Origin: Vespa crabro
Lineage: Eukaryota > Arthropoda > Insecta > Hymenoptera > Vespidae
NCBI RefSeq assembly: GCF_910589235.1
Contig: NC_060975.1
Location: forward strand, 593,501-657,500
Length of the DNA: 64,000 nt
Direction: 5' to 3'
Both the position numbers and the translations under genes were made by a program. The notes beneath the pieces are model-generated. The model did no database searches. It was not told the DNA's origin and saw only the letters and a list, made by a program, of their open reading frames with translations. Positions 23,951 through 36,463 of this stretch are shown here, in pieces; the first letter of the stretch is position 1; each line of letters begins with the position of its first letter.

Positions 23951-24585
23951 AGCAGAAGCGAAATATTTGCTGAGGGAAGATAGAGAGAGAAAGAGGGAAC
24001 GTGAGGTAGACGAGGAGATTCGAAGTCCGACTCGATCGAGATCGAAATGAAAAAGAAAAAAAAAACATGCGCACAAAAAAAAAAAAGAAAGGTCAACGGA
24101 GTTATTGTTTTCGTGATGAATGCACATAAAATAATGAAAACCTCGAGAGTTAGAGTAAGAGAGAAAGAAGAGGAATACGGGAGAAAGAGAGAGAGAGAAA
24201 AAAATATATCGCACGTAATACGAGCGACAGCGCCATAGGGGTCCGCGCACTTCGCGTATCTCCAAAAGAAAACTATTGTCCATCGAAACATAACGGGTTT
24301 GACTCCCCATAGGACTAAATTATTCCATTCGACGATACTTCGGATTTATCGCAAGTTTAACATTACACAGAAGTTGGAAACGGCGCGAGGGATTCTGCCG
24401 GATATTTATACGGTTTGGATGCACGCACGAGGATCACTCTAATGGTTTTATTATACTGATACCCATGGGATTTCTTGGTGCACGCATTCACGCCCGCGGT
24501 CGAGGCCACCACGATTTCCGCGCCCGTGGCATCGTCTCCTCGGAATTCGCAACTGCGAATCCCTCGCGACGGGAGGGATGTGGAA

Positions 24586-24666
24586 ACCTTTTTTCCTTTT
24601 CTTTTCTTTTTTTGGTTTTTTCTTTTTTTTCTTTTCTGTTTTTTTTTCTTTTCTTTTTTTTTTTTC
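24586..24666. repeat. Polypyrimidine tract
   Basis: About 80 bp of T and C with only isolated G. Confidence 0.85.
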
Positions 24667-26072
24667 GCTTCAAGTAGAACTTCTCGAGAGACTTAACGAG
24701 TGCATTCGAACGCGTCGATCGCTTTCTCGATTCGATAAGATCGTTTTAACTAATCAATAGCTAATTTTGAAAAGATGGATATAATAAAAAATAAAAAAGA
24801 AACCAAATCTTTATTAGATAACTAAAGAAGTAAACGGTATGATTAAATGAAAGATATGTTTTAATGAAATCGAAAAATGAACAATGGACCATTGTGATAC
24901 AGGAATAACGTTATATCATTTACTCGAAAAGATATTCTTTTTATTTCCATGCTTCTTCCATGCGAGAAACGCACAAGGTCAGATATACTTTAAGGGTGGA
25001 AGAATGCCAGAGCCGATGAAGGTACTGAAAGGCGGTTCCGGCACATCTTTCCTATCGAGAAAAACGATTTATCATCCGGCCCGTTCCATAGGAATATTGA
25101 ATACGACAAGATAATCTCTCGACACCCTTCTTTGCCCCCTTTTAGCAGCACACCTCCTCGGCCGCAAACCCAGCGAGTTCGATCTGTACGTTGTTGGTGA
25201 TGATAGTGGTGGTAGTGGTGGCGATGCTGCTGCCGCTGCTGCTGTTGCCATCGCCCGCAAAACCACCCCCGTAACCCCCGCGACAGGCTTTTCCACGAGA
25301 GAACGGTGGGTAACGGTTGTGCTTAATGTACCGCACGGGCCGATAAGCCGTTATACCTTCGTGACGTAACCTCTAGTTTTTGCCTGGCAAAGCGGGCCCC
25401 AGACTCTCGTCCATCCCTTCCCTCTCTCTCTCTCTCTCTTTCTCTCACTCACTCACTCTTTTGACGATGTGCTTTGGACGATGACAGCTTCTTATCGGTT
25501 AACCAAGCTCATTTCGTATCTACCATTGGGCTCGTCTATCATTCAAATTCCATCGATAAACCATAACTCAATAGGTTATACCGAGATCAATCTGAAAATC
25601 CAGACGACGTCCGTACGAACGTCGGAACAATTACAATCCGATAATTTATCAGTATTATCTTTGGAGATCATCAGCAAGTATTTCTTCGATCCTCTAGGAC
25701 ACAAGTTCCTGAGATAGCACTCGAGATCTCGCGACTTAATTATGCTGAGTTTCCGAGCGTGGATCCGAGCAGTTATGCTAATCCAACCTTATTAATAAGA
25801 GGACTATAGAGGGTAGCTAGGTGGGATAGCTTAAGAGACAGAGAGAGAGAGAGAAATCGTTGGGTAGAGATCGGCGTACGAAACTGTTAGTCCTAACCCC
25901 TTCGTTAAGTCCTTCGATCCATTTCAGTAGCCTCCCTTTTTCCACCCCCTGCCCTCTGATGGTCCATATACACCCTGTGAACGCCCTTTACCTTCTCCCG
26001 AGTACGCAAAGTAAGCGAGATTTCTCATATAATCGTTTTATCCCTCGTTTACTTTTGGAGACCTCGCAGAGA

Positions 26073-26106
<34 letters not shown>

Positions 26107-26324
26107 ATCTGGAATTAACGGGAGAATACTCGCGATTAATTAAGACCGACAGCTTTCTGCCTTCTTCGCACGATTCCGAGACACTGCGGATATTTCGTCT
26201 CCTTTCTTTCCCTCTCCTCGTATCTTATTTGTTTTTTAAACAAGATGGATTTTGTTCTTTTATTTTCAACAAACCTAACGTAACATTACAATGAGCGTTA
26301 TTATATTCGTCGAATAAGTTTAAG

Positions 26325-26330
<6 letters not shown>

Positions 26331-26360
<30 letters not shown>
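26331..26360. repeat. (GA)n microsatellite
   Basis: About 15 units; a second GA array lies at 26632-26674. Confidence 0.93.
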
Positions 26361-26362
<2 letters not shown>

Positions 26363-26632
26363 AAAACAAAACAGTGATCGTCGATCGCGCATTGTGGTTG
26401 AATCACCGATTGGACAAAGGAGCCGTCAACGTTTTTGACGATATACCGTCGGCTTTGAATAACCTCGAGCGACACCGGTGTCGGAACAAGAGTGGATCGT
26501 TTTTGACGAAGAGAGAGATAGAGAGAAAGAAAGAGATAGAGAGGGATAGAGTTTATCGACTATTGGGGAATTTTTCCGATTCGTCTGGACGTCGATAATT
26601 TTCTTCGTTAACGATCCTATAAATTCAGAAAT

Positions 26633-26677
<45 letters not shown>

Positions 26678-26909
26678 GTTTACGAGGAGAGAAAGAATTT
26701 ACAAAAGAAAGAGAAGTGTACTTTTTAAAGAAAGAGGGGATATCGAGGGTTCTTCGAAAGGGGTGGACTTGCATGGATGTGGAAGAGGGAGAGAAGGGTA
26801 GGGATGGTGTTAGTTTCCGTAGCATTGACGGGTCACAATACAAGCTTCGATATCGTCGACACCTCCCCTAGCTTTCTCACTCTCGCTCTCACTTTCACTC
26901 TCTGTCTCT

Positions 26910-26910
26910 G

Positions 26911-26965
<55 letters not shown>

Positions 26966-26986
26966 TGCATATATATATATATGCAA
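26910..26986. repeat. (CT)n(TA)n array ending in a perfect palindrome
   Basis: CT then TA units. The last 22 bp (26965-26986) read TTGCAT, TA core, ATGCAA and are fully self-complementary. Confidence 0.93.
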
Positions 26987-27330
26987 CCGTACGGCACAAT
27001 CTCCATCGTTATGGAACTCCAACACGAAAATGTGGCCAAGGCGAATCTTATTCAACTTCTTCCGGACATCCCGTGATGTTTTTCTTTTTCTGCACCTTCA
27101 AAAAGTATTCCCTTCAAAAGTATTCCCGTGTAGGATCTAGACACCTTTTTTAACTTAAGCTATAAAGGATGAATCACTCGAAAAGATCTCTTTCGCGATT
27201 TCGAAGATAGGAAAGAAATATTTCAAAGTATAATAATTCGTATTCTATTGTTAATACTTTTTGTTCATCAATTTATTAGACTATATGGGACATATTTAAA
27301 TTCCTCGAAATACTATCGACTTTATCCAGT

Positions 27331-27376
27331 CTTTCTTCCTTCCTTCCTTTCTTCTTTCCTTCCTTCCTTCCTTCCA
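27331..27376. repeat. (TTCC)n array
   Basis: CTTC units with one TTCTT interruption. Confidence 0.9.
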
Positions 27377-27642
27377 TTCTTAGCCAAACGATCTTTATCG
27401 TCTCTATAAGATCTTAGTGTGGGTTTCAGCAGCGGAACGGCGTTTTGTCCCCGACTGAAATAGCTTTAATGGGCCGTCGGTTAGCCGTAAGCACAGCGAT
27501 ATCCCATTGTCAGCTCGAAGGGGGCATGAATTCGTCGTGTAAAATCTATTATCGGTTCGCTTATCGTTGCATTGCCAGTGTACAATGGATAATATCGGTG
27601 TTAACCGTCCTCGAACGAGCGGTGAGTTAGCACGTCGATCGG

Positions 27643-27709
27643 TGACGTCACTATCAGTCGTTTCCGGCTCACCAAGCAGACAGCAGCAAGCGGGTAATCG
27701 AGTAAGTGA
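27643..27709 (+). promoter_or_regulatory. Candidate core promoter: CRE, initiator and downstream splice donor
   Basis: A perfect CRE octamer TGACGTCA (27643-27650) is followed after 4 nt by TCAGTC (initiator-like, A at 27656). A strong donor-like sequence CGA|GTAAGTGAG has GT at 27702-27703. Together they could be the start and first exon (about 46 nt) of a plus-strand transcript, opposite to the LMO gene. There is no TATA box. Each motif is short, so this is a hypothesis. Confidence 0.2.
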
Positions 27710-28568
27710 GCGAGCAGCAAGCTGCTGGTACGATAGCGTGACTCTATTTTTCTTTTGCATATGGAACTTTGATACAGATACACAAACTAAATGCGAGTTA
27801 TAAATTGTTGAAATGTTAAAGAGATTGATAGATTTTGATTGATGGATTCGAAGCTGTTATTACGATAAAGATAATCCTAGTAACCAGTAGTAATAACGTC
27901 AAAACATTTTCTTTTTTTCTTATTTCGTCTTTCTCGAGCAGAGAAAAAGAAAGTTGCAAATAATATCGCCATCGAAGTCCTTATCCCGATAATTATCCTT
28001 TCGTCGCACAAAGTCGAAGGATTCGTAAAGGTTTCCAAAGATGATGTATCCCCTTCTCGAGGCAAGTATATCTCCCTCCACCTCCCCATTTTTCTCCCTT
28101 TTGTTCGGAACGCCCGACACGCGTTCGACATTTATTTTCCCGAGTCTCTCGTCCTTCATTCTCGACTCTGGTGTATCGCTTCGGTGACACTGGGCCACGA
28201 CGATAACGATGATCGCTCGGTGATCGTATCGAGATAAAGCTAGCGAGCGAACGAAAGAGAGAGAGAGAGAGAGAGAGAAAACGTATAGATGGATAAGCGT
28301 GATAGAGCGAGAAGGGTGAGGGGAAAGAGATAGACACCACGGACAGACACAGAGTAGCGATAGGCGAGAACGGAAAACGCGTACGGCCTGTGACCGAAAT
28401 CCGGCTAATGGTTTCACTGAATCAAACCGGCCGGCCAGCGTTTAACGGAGCAAACAGACAGAAAATGGAGCGCAACCGCATATAAAGAGTCGATGATAAC
28501 GAAATGATATATGACTCGACGCGAGAATATAACGGAGAGCCAGCGACCACCCGAAACCCGTCGGTTCC

Positions 28569-28570
<2 letters not shown>

Positions 28571-28600
<30 letters not shown>

Positions 28601-28631
28601 TTCTCACTCTTCCTCTCTCTTTTTCTCTCTC
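28571..28631. repeat. (CT)n array, imperfect
   Basis: CT units interrupted by TTT and CACT. GA arrays flank it at 28256-28279 and 28765-28787. Confidence 0.9.
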
Positions 28632-28890
28632 TTGTGATTGATCGGCCTGCAGATACCATGTGATACTCGCTTCCAGGATTAAGTGAATGCTCTGATACTT
28701 AATAATTCCAGAATCCTGCGGAAGAATACGAGCTGTTCCCTCTTTTGTTAGCACGTCACGAACAAGAGAGAGAGAGAGAGAGAGAAAGAGTTTACTTCCG
28801 AATCAGAAAGCACGTATTGAGCTTTATCGTAATATAGAAAAAGTTCTATAATACTTCTCGTTGAGAAAAATCGATGAACTAAGAGTTACG

Positions 28891-28921
<31 letters not shown>

Positions 28922-28944
28922 TTCTTTTTTTACAAACTTTTATT

Positions 28945-28977
<33 letters not shown>

Positions 28978-28980
28978 TTA
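28891..28980. repeat. Poly-T tract and (CTA)n array
   Basis: T29 at 28891-28919, then CTA units at 28944-28980. Confidence 0.95.
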
Positions 28981-29450
28981 CGATCGAATCGAATATTTTC
29001 CTTTCTTTCGAAAACTTATTATGGATTGGAGGAACAACGGACCGAAGAAATTTTCTCTTGCCCATTCTTCAAGATCGCGGCCAGAGGTAACGATCGGAAA
29101 ATTGAAGAAAATTTCTCATTCGGTTACGCAGACGGCGATGATCGTGAACGTAAATCAGTTTTTAAAGTTATACCTACACCCTGATATTCGCCGAAGCGTT
29201 CCTTTATTATCCAACGCGATAATGGTAAGGATAATTCGATATTATCTTGATGTAGAAAGAAAGAGAGCCGTTCGATTAGATTAAGACATCGTAAAGGGCA
29301 GTCAAGCATAATTTACAAAAGGTATATGTATCCTCTTCGAAGGTTGACATAAATATTTCAACAAAAATTTCAGGCGTAAATTCAATGAAAATTCGTTATA
29401 TCGTTCGAAACGTCGTTCCTGTTTAACAACGATAATATCTTTTTTCTTTC

Positions 29451-29473
29451 TTTTTTTTTTTTTTTTTTTTTTT
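29451..29473. repeat. Poly-T tract
   Basis: 23 T. Confidence 0.9.
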
Positions 29474-29819
29474 AAGAAAACGAAAAAAAAACAATCTTTC
29501 AACTTATTGGTTTGTTATATATCACGGAAGAAAATAATCTCTCTTGAAAATCACGCTAAGCGATACGTGACAGAGAACGAAAGCTATGGGAGTCTCGTGC
29601 GAGCGCTCGTAAACGATCCTATTGCACGATGGCTAAGTAAATGTAGGCGCGGTAAGTTAATTCCCGTGGTATTACTCGCTCGAAGTGGGCCGTTAACAGT
29701 AAATAATACTGCAACTATTACCGCCAAATGGCGCCCTTACCGAAGAAATATGGCACTCGTACAAATCGCACTTAAGAATCCACCCCTTCCTCGTGCAATC
29801 GTGTGCGAGCAGCTAAGAA

Positions 29820-29864
29820 CAAGAAGAAGAAGGAAGAGGAGGAGGAGGAGGAGGAGGAGAAGAG
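29820..29864. repeat. (AAG/GAG)n triplet array
   Basis: AAG units pass into AGG units; the poly-Glu or poly-Arg readings are artefacts. Confidence 0.9.
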
Positions 29865-32360
29865 AGGACTGAGAGAAAGAGGAGGGTTTCTCTGCGTGGC
29901 AGTTATGTCGACACCCCCGCCTTCTCCTCCTACCCCACTACTACCCTTGTACTCTCTCTCTCTCTCTACTTTGGTGAATGTGTCGTTCGCAGACGATCGG
30001 TATCGACTAGCGCACATTTATCTCACGACAAAATTGCAACGTTTTAAGAAATAAATAACGTAATCTTTTCATACGATGCACGTGATCGCGAATTAATTTA
30101 ATTAATTTCGACAATAAGAGAGAGAGAGGATATTTTTATTACTTTATTGAGCAATGTTCGAAAGAGAAGCAAACGTGAAATAAAGGTGATTTGTTTGCGA
30201 AAATGAACGCGTTAAAATCTATAATATAATATAATTTGAGATCATACGTAGATAATATTTATACCCAGTGATCGTAACTTCCAACTTGTAACGAAGGAGT
30301 CAAAACGCTTCGTCTAATATTTAACATACGTAATAGCCGGACATGAGATTTAGGATTCCATCAATTATTAAACTCTCTTGCTCGTTAGGTCGGTTTAAAC
30401 GAAGATTTGGTCTACGTCCGGAGCTTTACCGGATAGCAGTTCGTAATCTATAGTCCCATCCAGACATGTTGAATTTTACAAAAAGCGAAAAGACAATTCT
30501 CCCGACTAACGTCGTACACCATTTGATCATTTTGATTCGTGTCGAGAGATCTATGAAATCGGAGACAATCTATTCTATCCTTGTTTCTTTGAATTATTGA
30601 AGTCTATGATAAATTTTATTTGGAATGGAATATGTACTTATTTATATCCTTCGATCGTTGATTATTCAAGAAGAATGGATACGTAGCTATTCGAGGAGGT
30701 GCTCGAAATAACGAAATTAATTCGTAGAATTAGAAATTAACAGAGAAATCGACGAGAAAGGGGTCGCTTTAGAGACTTTAACGCTCGTCCTCGTGGTCCG
30801 AGCTTTGAATAATAGACGAAGAGACATTCGAAAAATAAGCTCCGAAGGGAGAGAGAGAGAGAGAGAGAGGAGGAGGAGGAGGGACAGGTTGAAACGTGGG
30901 ATTGGAGACTCGTCTTTTCGTTTATTCTTTTCCCGGAACTTGAGCCGGAAACGAGAACGGAGACGCTAACTCATTTGCGATTCGGTAGGGACTTCCGTCG
31001 CGTCGAGTACACAGCTTTGTTAAAATATTCACGCGACTTCCTTCTTCTTCTTTTTTTTCTTTCTTTTTTTTTTTCTTTCTTCCTCCCTTTCTTTCTTTCT
31101 TTTTTCCTATTTCTTTTTCTTTGACGCAAAAAAATATATATCGCGTTTGAATAAGTCGCAAGAAAATTCTTTCACGGCATTATTTCGAACGAGATCCTAC
31201 GTATGATAATTATTATATCATTTTCCGACAGTAGAAATTCAAAGTATAATTTCTATGATAATTTGCCGCCTAAATGGCGTAAAGTAAACAAGGCCGATCA
31301 CACAAACGCCTATCCGTGCTTGCTGCTTCCTTTGATGTTTTCTAATGTGCGTTGCTCATTTAACGCACGGATGCCTCGGTAAGCAAAATCATCCGTTATT
31401 TGCGGAGCCCGGAAGAGAGCGAGAGAGCGAGAGAGAGAGAGCTTCCACAAAGATTTTCCACGGCGGAGTGAATTTGCTCGTTACGCGATTGGTCGTGCGT
31501 GAAGATATTTTCGTGGTCTATTCGCGTGCGAGCCCTCAAACCGAGAGGAAAGTTTAAAAGCGAAGGGCGGAATTATATGCGGAAAATATTTCCAATGGGA
31601 CTGTAAGGATTGTTTTCCCATAAGAGTGGGAGGTAGATATATATATATATATTTACGAAGGCAATCATCAACTCGAATTGCAAAGAAATTGGAAAAAAAA
31701 TTATTTATTCATATAGTTATTTTTTTTTTCCAGTCAATGAACCGAGTATTTTCACATAAGCAGATATTATATCGTTTACGTTGAAATTTAATGTTACACC
31801 TATATGGATATATGATCACGAGATAATGTTATCGTTTAAGCAAAATGACATTGACGATTTTTCATTCCCGGGGGTGGGGGGTGGGGGGAATGATTTAATC
31901 GAATTCTCTCGATTAAAAATCGTGAGTTAAAGATAGCCAGGGGTGTGCGTCTCACGAGGGCGAGCGGACCGTTGGCTATAAACGAGTTTCTCGTCGAGGA
32001 GAACCCTCCGGTTCGGTTGACCAAATTTCTCGAGCAGATAATTGCTTGGGGCTGATCGTACTCGAAAATCGAGTAAGAACTTTCAGGATGTTCCGATAGA
32101 AGATGAATTTCGAGGAGATGAACTTGACCGTCCTTTAAAATTCCACATTGGATTCGATCGAAATTCATCTAGCCAATAGGTAACATATATAATATATATA
32201 TGTTCCATAAGTACGTCTTAAGAATTAAGAAAAACGAAGTTGGAGATAAGTTGGCAAAGGTCAAAAGGTAAAAGTCTACAGGTAAGAACCACTGGCGTTG
32301 GTTAGCATAAAATGTAAAATAAGCTCTGAGCAGAGCATAAATTGTATTCCCATTAGGAGA

Positions 32361-32384
32361 GTACCACCGCTTGGCGGTGGGTAC
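32361..32384. repeat. GC-rich hairpin
   Basis: GTACCACCGC, loop TTG, GCGGTGGGTAC: ten paired positions with one bulged G. It is followed at once by CTA triplets and a second small ACCAC-C-GTGGT palindrome. The arms are too short for a canonical miRNA precursor. Confidence 0.5.
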
Positions 32385-32478
32385 GCTACTACTACTACCA
32401 CCGTGGTTGCCTGCATTTAAATATAGCCGGATTAAAAATTAAATATTACTTGGGAAGGTAGAAGGAGGGAGGTAGCTA

Positions 32479-32510
32479 AGTATGTATGTATGTATGTATG
32501 TATGTATATA
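32479..32510. repeat. (GTAT)n array
   Basis: About seven GTAT units, ending in TATA. Confidence 0.93.
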
Positions 32511-34322
32511 AAGTCCGGCGATTAGAGTCGAGCGTATCTAGAATGAAAAATTGCATGGATATTAATGGGAAGGAAATAAAAAGGTTTAACGTTATACTAT
32601 GATAATCCCTTTGGAAGGTTGTTTCCTTCGAGAAAGAGAATAATATAGAAAATATATAACAATTAAATACCGATCTTCCTCGTTGATGCACATTTGTCGA
32701 ACACTTTCTTCGAACGCACTCACTAACTCTCTCAACGAGAATATCGAACGGCTCCGATAGTCCGCTCGGACTAAACCTGTATAAGGGAGAAGGATCGTCG
32801 TGGTGGTTTGATTTGCGAGCGGGAGAAGGATCGTCGCGCAGCCACTCGCACGCACGTTGCGTCCCATAACCATCCCTCGTGATATATTCAAGTTCATCGA
32901 GGCAACTCCTATATCCAGTACGATACACACGTGAGTATCGCGGCCGTTCTCGCGGCAACATGAGAGTCTAAAGTCGCGGAATCGCGTTACGTAGAAACGC
33001 TTAACCACGACATCCGTCATAATAATACGCGAGACAAGCGAGGCATAAAAGATCCCTCGTAACTTCTCGTTTGCGAACCTTTTGTTTCTGATATCGCCCT
33101 AGACCTTGCCACGTTCCTTGCTTTCTCGACTGCTCCTCCACCTACTCGAATCCCAAGATCGTTTCGCGCAAACTGCCTTTATGTGTCTCGACGGAGATTC
33201 GTACATCAAAGTTTATGGTCTAGAGAAGGATGATTTCGCGAAGGACGAACGAGAAAGACCGACGTTATTTTGCTTCGTAACACATTTTGACCAACTTCAA
33301 CGTACATATCGTGTTATCTTTAATTTTCCAATTGGAAAGCGAGAAGTGTAACATCCGTAATGGAACGCGTCTAATTTCCAGGGACTCCTACGACACCGTG
33401 TATTTACACCGAGAGTGTAAGACAGACAAATGCGTTCTGGTCAGTCTAGGGAGGCCTGGATCAAGAGAGAGAGAGGGGGAGGGAGGGAGAGGGAGAAAGA
33501 GAAAGAGAGAGATTTACAAGTTTAGTTAGCAGCGATCACACCCCCGGGACGTTGCTCCATGGGGGTGGACCGGACTTCGATATGAAGCTCACAAGAGGGC
33601 ACTCTCGTAGCTACCTTTATTCTCTTTTACTTTTCGAGCTCGTCGAAATTTTCTGCGATCACATTTTCTATTTTTTCTTCTTCCTCTATATCCGTTCGTC
33701 TATCGAAGAAATTTCGCGATCCTCCGAATTATCGGAAATACTGATTAATGGGAGATAATTTATAGACATGCGACGGTAGTTGGTTCACGTACCTCGATAG
33801 AACGTTATCATCCGCGCGTCGTAGAAAATCCCTTTCCCGTCGTTACGTACGACGCCAACAAATCTCTCCCACTTCCTAACAGTTACGAATAGCGAGCCGT
33901 TAGAGTGTCATTTTTTCCCTCGTTTATGAATGACCAGCCAACGGATAAGCCCAGCCCAGGATATATCGCGGCAGCTCGAACCTACCTCCTGCCTCTCCTC
34001 GTTCACGGCATTTGTTTGAATTATTTTATATCCCACGATTTTTTATTATCAGTATCTCCTTTGGCCAAGGCACGTATACGAATCAAGAATCACGAGCAGA
34101 GTTTCATCTTGTCAAATAAATATTATAAATTGTAATAAATATGCTTAAATATATTCTAATGTTATATATTATTAAATAGTAACCTGGAGAATAGAACTAT
34201 AAAACGAGATAAGAGAGAGAGAGAATCACAAATCACCTAGATCGACCACATCCGCCACAGTCGATGATTTTCAAAAGCTTTAAGCTCACCCTCTTCGCTT
34301 GTCTCCATCTCTCTCCGTTTCT

Positions 34323-34328
<6 letters not shown>

Positions 34329-34375
<47 letters not shown>
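34329..34375. repeat. (CT)n microsatellite
   Basis: About 23 units, followed by GTCGAC repeats at 34391-34412. Confidence 0.95.
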
Positions 34376-34376
<1 letters not shown>

Positions 34377-34689
34377 AAGCCCATCGACGCCGACGTCGAC
34401 GTCGACGTCGGTTTCGTCGTAGAAACGATGCCCCGTTTGGAGGCTCGGGATCGCCCCGTTTGGCGGTCCAAAACCGCGTCGCATAATGGGAAAATTTGCG
34501 TAAACGGCGGGGTCATTAAGCGCTCCCTCTTGCGTGCGAATGTGCGTGTGGTGGTCGCCGATGTGGAGACGGGGCTATAACTCGCGGTAATACCAACCTA
34601 ACCGTGTACCCATGATTATAACGCTACCAATTAGTCAAGCCGGCTTAGGATGGCAGCTCTGCCCCAGGACAACCGTTTCTAGCTACGTG

Positions 34690-34696
<7 letters not shown>

Positions 34697-34761
<65 letters not shown>

Positions 34762-34855
34762 CGTGTTTCTATGCGTGAGTACGTGCGCACAAACGCAATC
34801 TCTCTCGAACCTTCGTCGAACACAGAATTATCCTTCTGTCCTTCTCTGCCTCTCC

Positions 34856-34902
<47 letters not shown>
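34697..34902. repeat. Two long (CT)n arrays
   Basis: Arrays at 34697-34759 and 34860-34902 are separated by about 100 bp of unique sequence. Confidence 0.95.
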
Positions 34903-34906
<4 letters not shown>

Positions 34907-35175
34907 TCTAATGCCGGACCTTGCTATTCCGACCTTGCTCGAATGTTTCGATCGAATTACTTTGAGTACTTATCTTTTATATTCTCAAAGATAACTCATT
35001 GTATATTATTTTATCTAAATCAAATTATTGGAATATATTAAGACCAATAAGAACGTCGAAGGAACGTTGTTCGTTTTTAGATTTGTTATTTCCGATAAAT
35101 ATAAATGATGATTAAAACATTATCTGACAAGTTTCGATCTAGGCTATGAATCGGCGTTTGGCAATGCGTTGTCTT

Positions 35176-35203
35176 TGTCGTCGTCGTCGTCGTCGTCGTC
35201 GTC
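35176..35203. repeat. (TCG)n microsatellite
   Basis: About nine perfect TCG units. Confidence 0.95.
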
Positions 35204-35303
35204 CGCAAGCGGCAAGTTTAGTAATTATTTAGCTAAATTGCGAAACGGTTGTACGCGACATCGTTCCTGCAACATGTGTTTGAAACTGGGGAAAAATTTT
35301 TGA

Positions 35304-35325
35304 ATTAATGCCCCGGGCCATTAAT
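35304..35325. repeat. ATTAATG...CATTAAT palindrome around CCCGGG
   Basis: Seven-bp arms ATTAATG and CATTAAT surround CCCCGGGC. It holds inverted ATTA half-sites about 0.6 kb from the 11-bp inverted repeat at 35915. Confidence 0.5.
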
Positions 35326-35914
35326 TACGTTTATGAGTCGAAATTGTTCCCGGGGCGTCGGGAATTTATGTAAATGGAAATCTACGAATCTAGGCGACGT
35401 TGTTTGGGGAAGGTAAAGGAATTTGTAGAAACATCGTAGAACATAATCAACGATACGAAAGATTTTTCGAACGAACGTAACGTCAAACCTTGACGCGATA
35501 ATATCCTGGAGGCTTTATAGATATGTAAAAATCTCAGATCGATAAGAAGAGGGAGGGTAAGGGTTGGGGGAAAGAGAGAAAGAGAGATATTCTATCATAT
35601 TGAAAAGCATTCGTAGTAATTACTTGTGCTTTATTTTCGTCGTCAGCTCGCAGCGTTTCGATATCGTCGTCGTATTAAGAACGTTTCGCGAGCTTTAAAG
35701 CACCCGCGTAAATTGAAAATCTCTGGTGTTCGTATCGCGAACTGGCGTGTCAGGATGGTAGCTTCGAAACGGTTCCCGCGTTTGTTTTTCCGCTCTCTAC
35801 TCTGGTCGCCTTCGCCTCGCGTTGTTGGCCTCAGGCAAGACGTACATATACGTACGTATCCTACGTTCGTAGAATTACGTTCGTGAACGTTTTAACGTAT
35901 GTTTATAACGTCTA

Positions 35915-35937
35915 TACGTATAACGCCGTTATACGTA
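35915..35937. repeat. Perfect inverted repeat, 11-bp arms
   Basis: TACGTATAACG, one C, then CGTTATACGTA. The surrounding 100 bp (35836-35940) is unusually rich in ACGT cores. It could be a dimeric transcription-factor site or a cruciform-forming sequence. Confidence 0.6.
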
Positions 35938-36132
35938 GGTATCAGCTGTTTAATTAATTCTACGTCTCGCACAAATGAAATGGAGAAATATAATACGCGA
36001 TCTGACAGGTGCGCACGAGAACGGAAGGCCCTCCTCTGCTTTTTAAAAAGCATCGCGAAAAGCCCTTCGAGCGTCGACAACGCGCCAGTTACGTTGCGAA
36101 TCCGATGTTTTCCTTTTACTTCCACGTTCCAC

Positions 36133-36133
<1 letters not shown>

Positions 36134-36164
<31 letters not shown>
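36134..36164. repeat. (CT)n microsatellite
   Basis: About 15 units. GA runs follow at 36289-36313 and 36437-36463. Confidence 0.93.
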
Positions 36165-36167
<3 letters not shown>

Positions 36168-36431
36168 TCTTTTTCCCGTCGACCATCCGTCCGAGCCATC
36201 CACGTCGATCCCTTTTTACCCTCTTTTTCCCTGTCTTGCAAACTATTTTGCTTTTCGGAACTTTGTTCGAGCTTTCAACTCGAGAGGGAGAGAGAGAGAG
36301 AGAGAGAGAGAGGCGAAATATTCTTCATCATTTCCTTTTTAAACAGAGATCGCGCGTACATCTATACGATTTAAAAAATAATCTATATTTAACGTTCGAA
36401 CAAATCGACCAGAGAGAAATAGAGAAAGAAA

Positions 36432-36463
<32 letters not shown>

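Larger units (their letters stand above)
13912..27600 (-). other. Gene-free stretch upstream of the first visible LMO exon
   Basis: The acceptor at 13913-13912 shows that at least one further upstream exon exists. None could be identified. Several donor-like minus-strand sites occur (for example near 14655 and 18756), but without conserved coding sequence they cannot be called. The interval is rich in CT/GA arrays, with CGAA arrays at 13965 and 17482, a CAG array at 18400 and a CA array at 21251. It is likely 5' intron and regulatory DNA. Confidence 0.5.
27720..35280. other. Gene-free stretch with repeats and AT-rich unique DNA
   Basis: I see no supported exon. Poly-T (28891), CTA (28944), GAG (29829) and GTAT (32479) arrays are present. 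About 30060-30830 is repeat-poor AT-rich unique sequence of the kind that often holds enhancers. Two high-complexity minus-strand open frames (31836-32168 and 32476-33020) have no recognisable domain and are not called. Confidence 0.45.

Noticed and set aside
25469..25717. 82-aa plus-strand frame of normal complexity
   Set aside because: No known domain and ordinary length for chance; not called without homology.
31836..32168. 110-aa minus-strand frame of normal complexity
   Set aside because: It is the most protein-like anonymous frame, but it has no recognised motif, no supporting splice sites and a Pro-run near its end. A protein search would decide.
32476..33020. Two overlapping minus-strand frames of 161 and 142 aa
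   Set aside because: Both frames are open over the same DNA, which argues for chance; neither shows a known domain.
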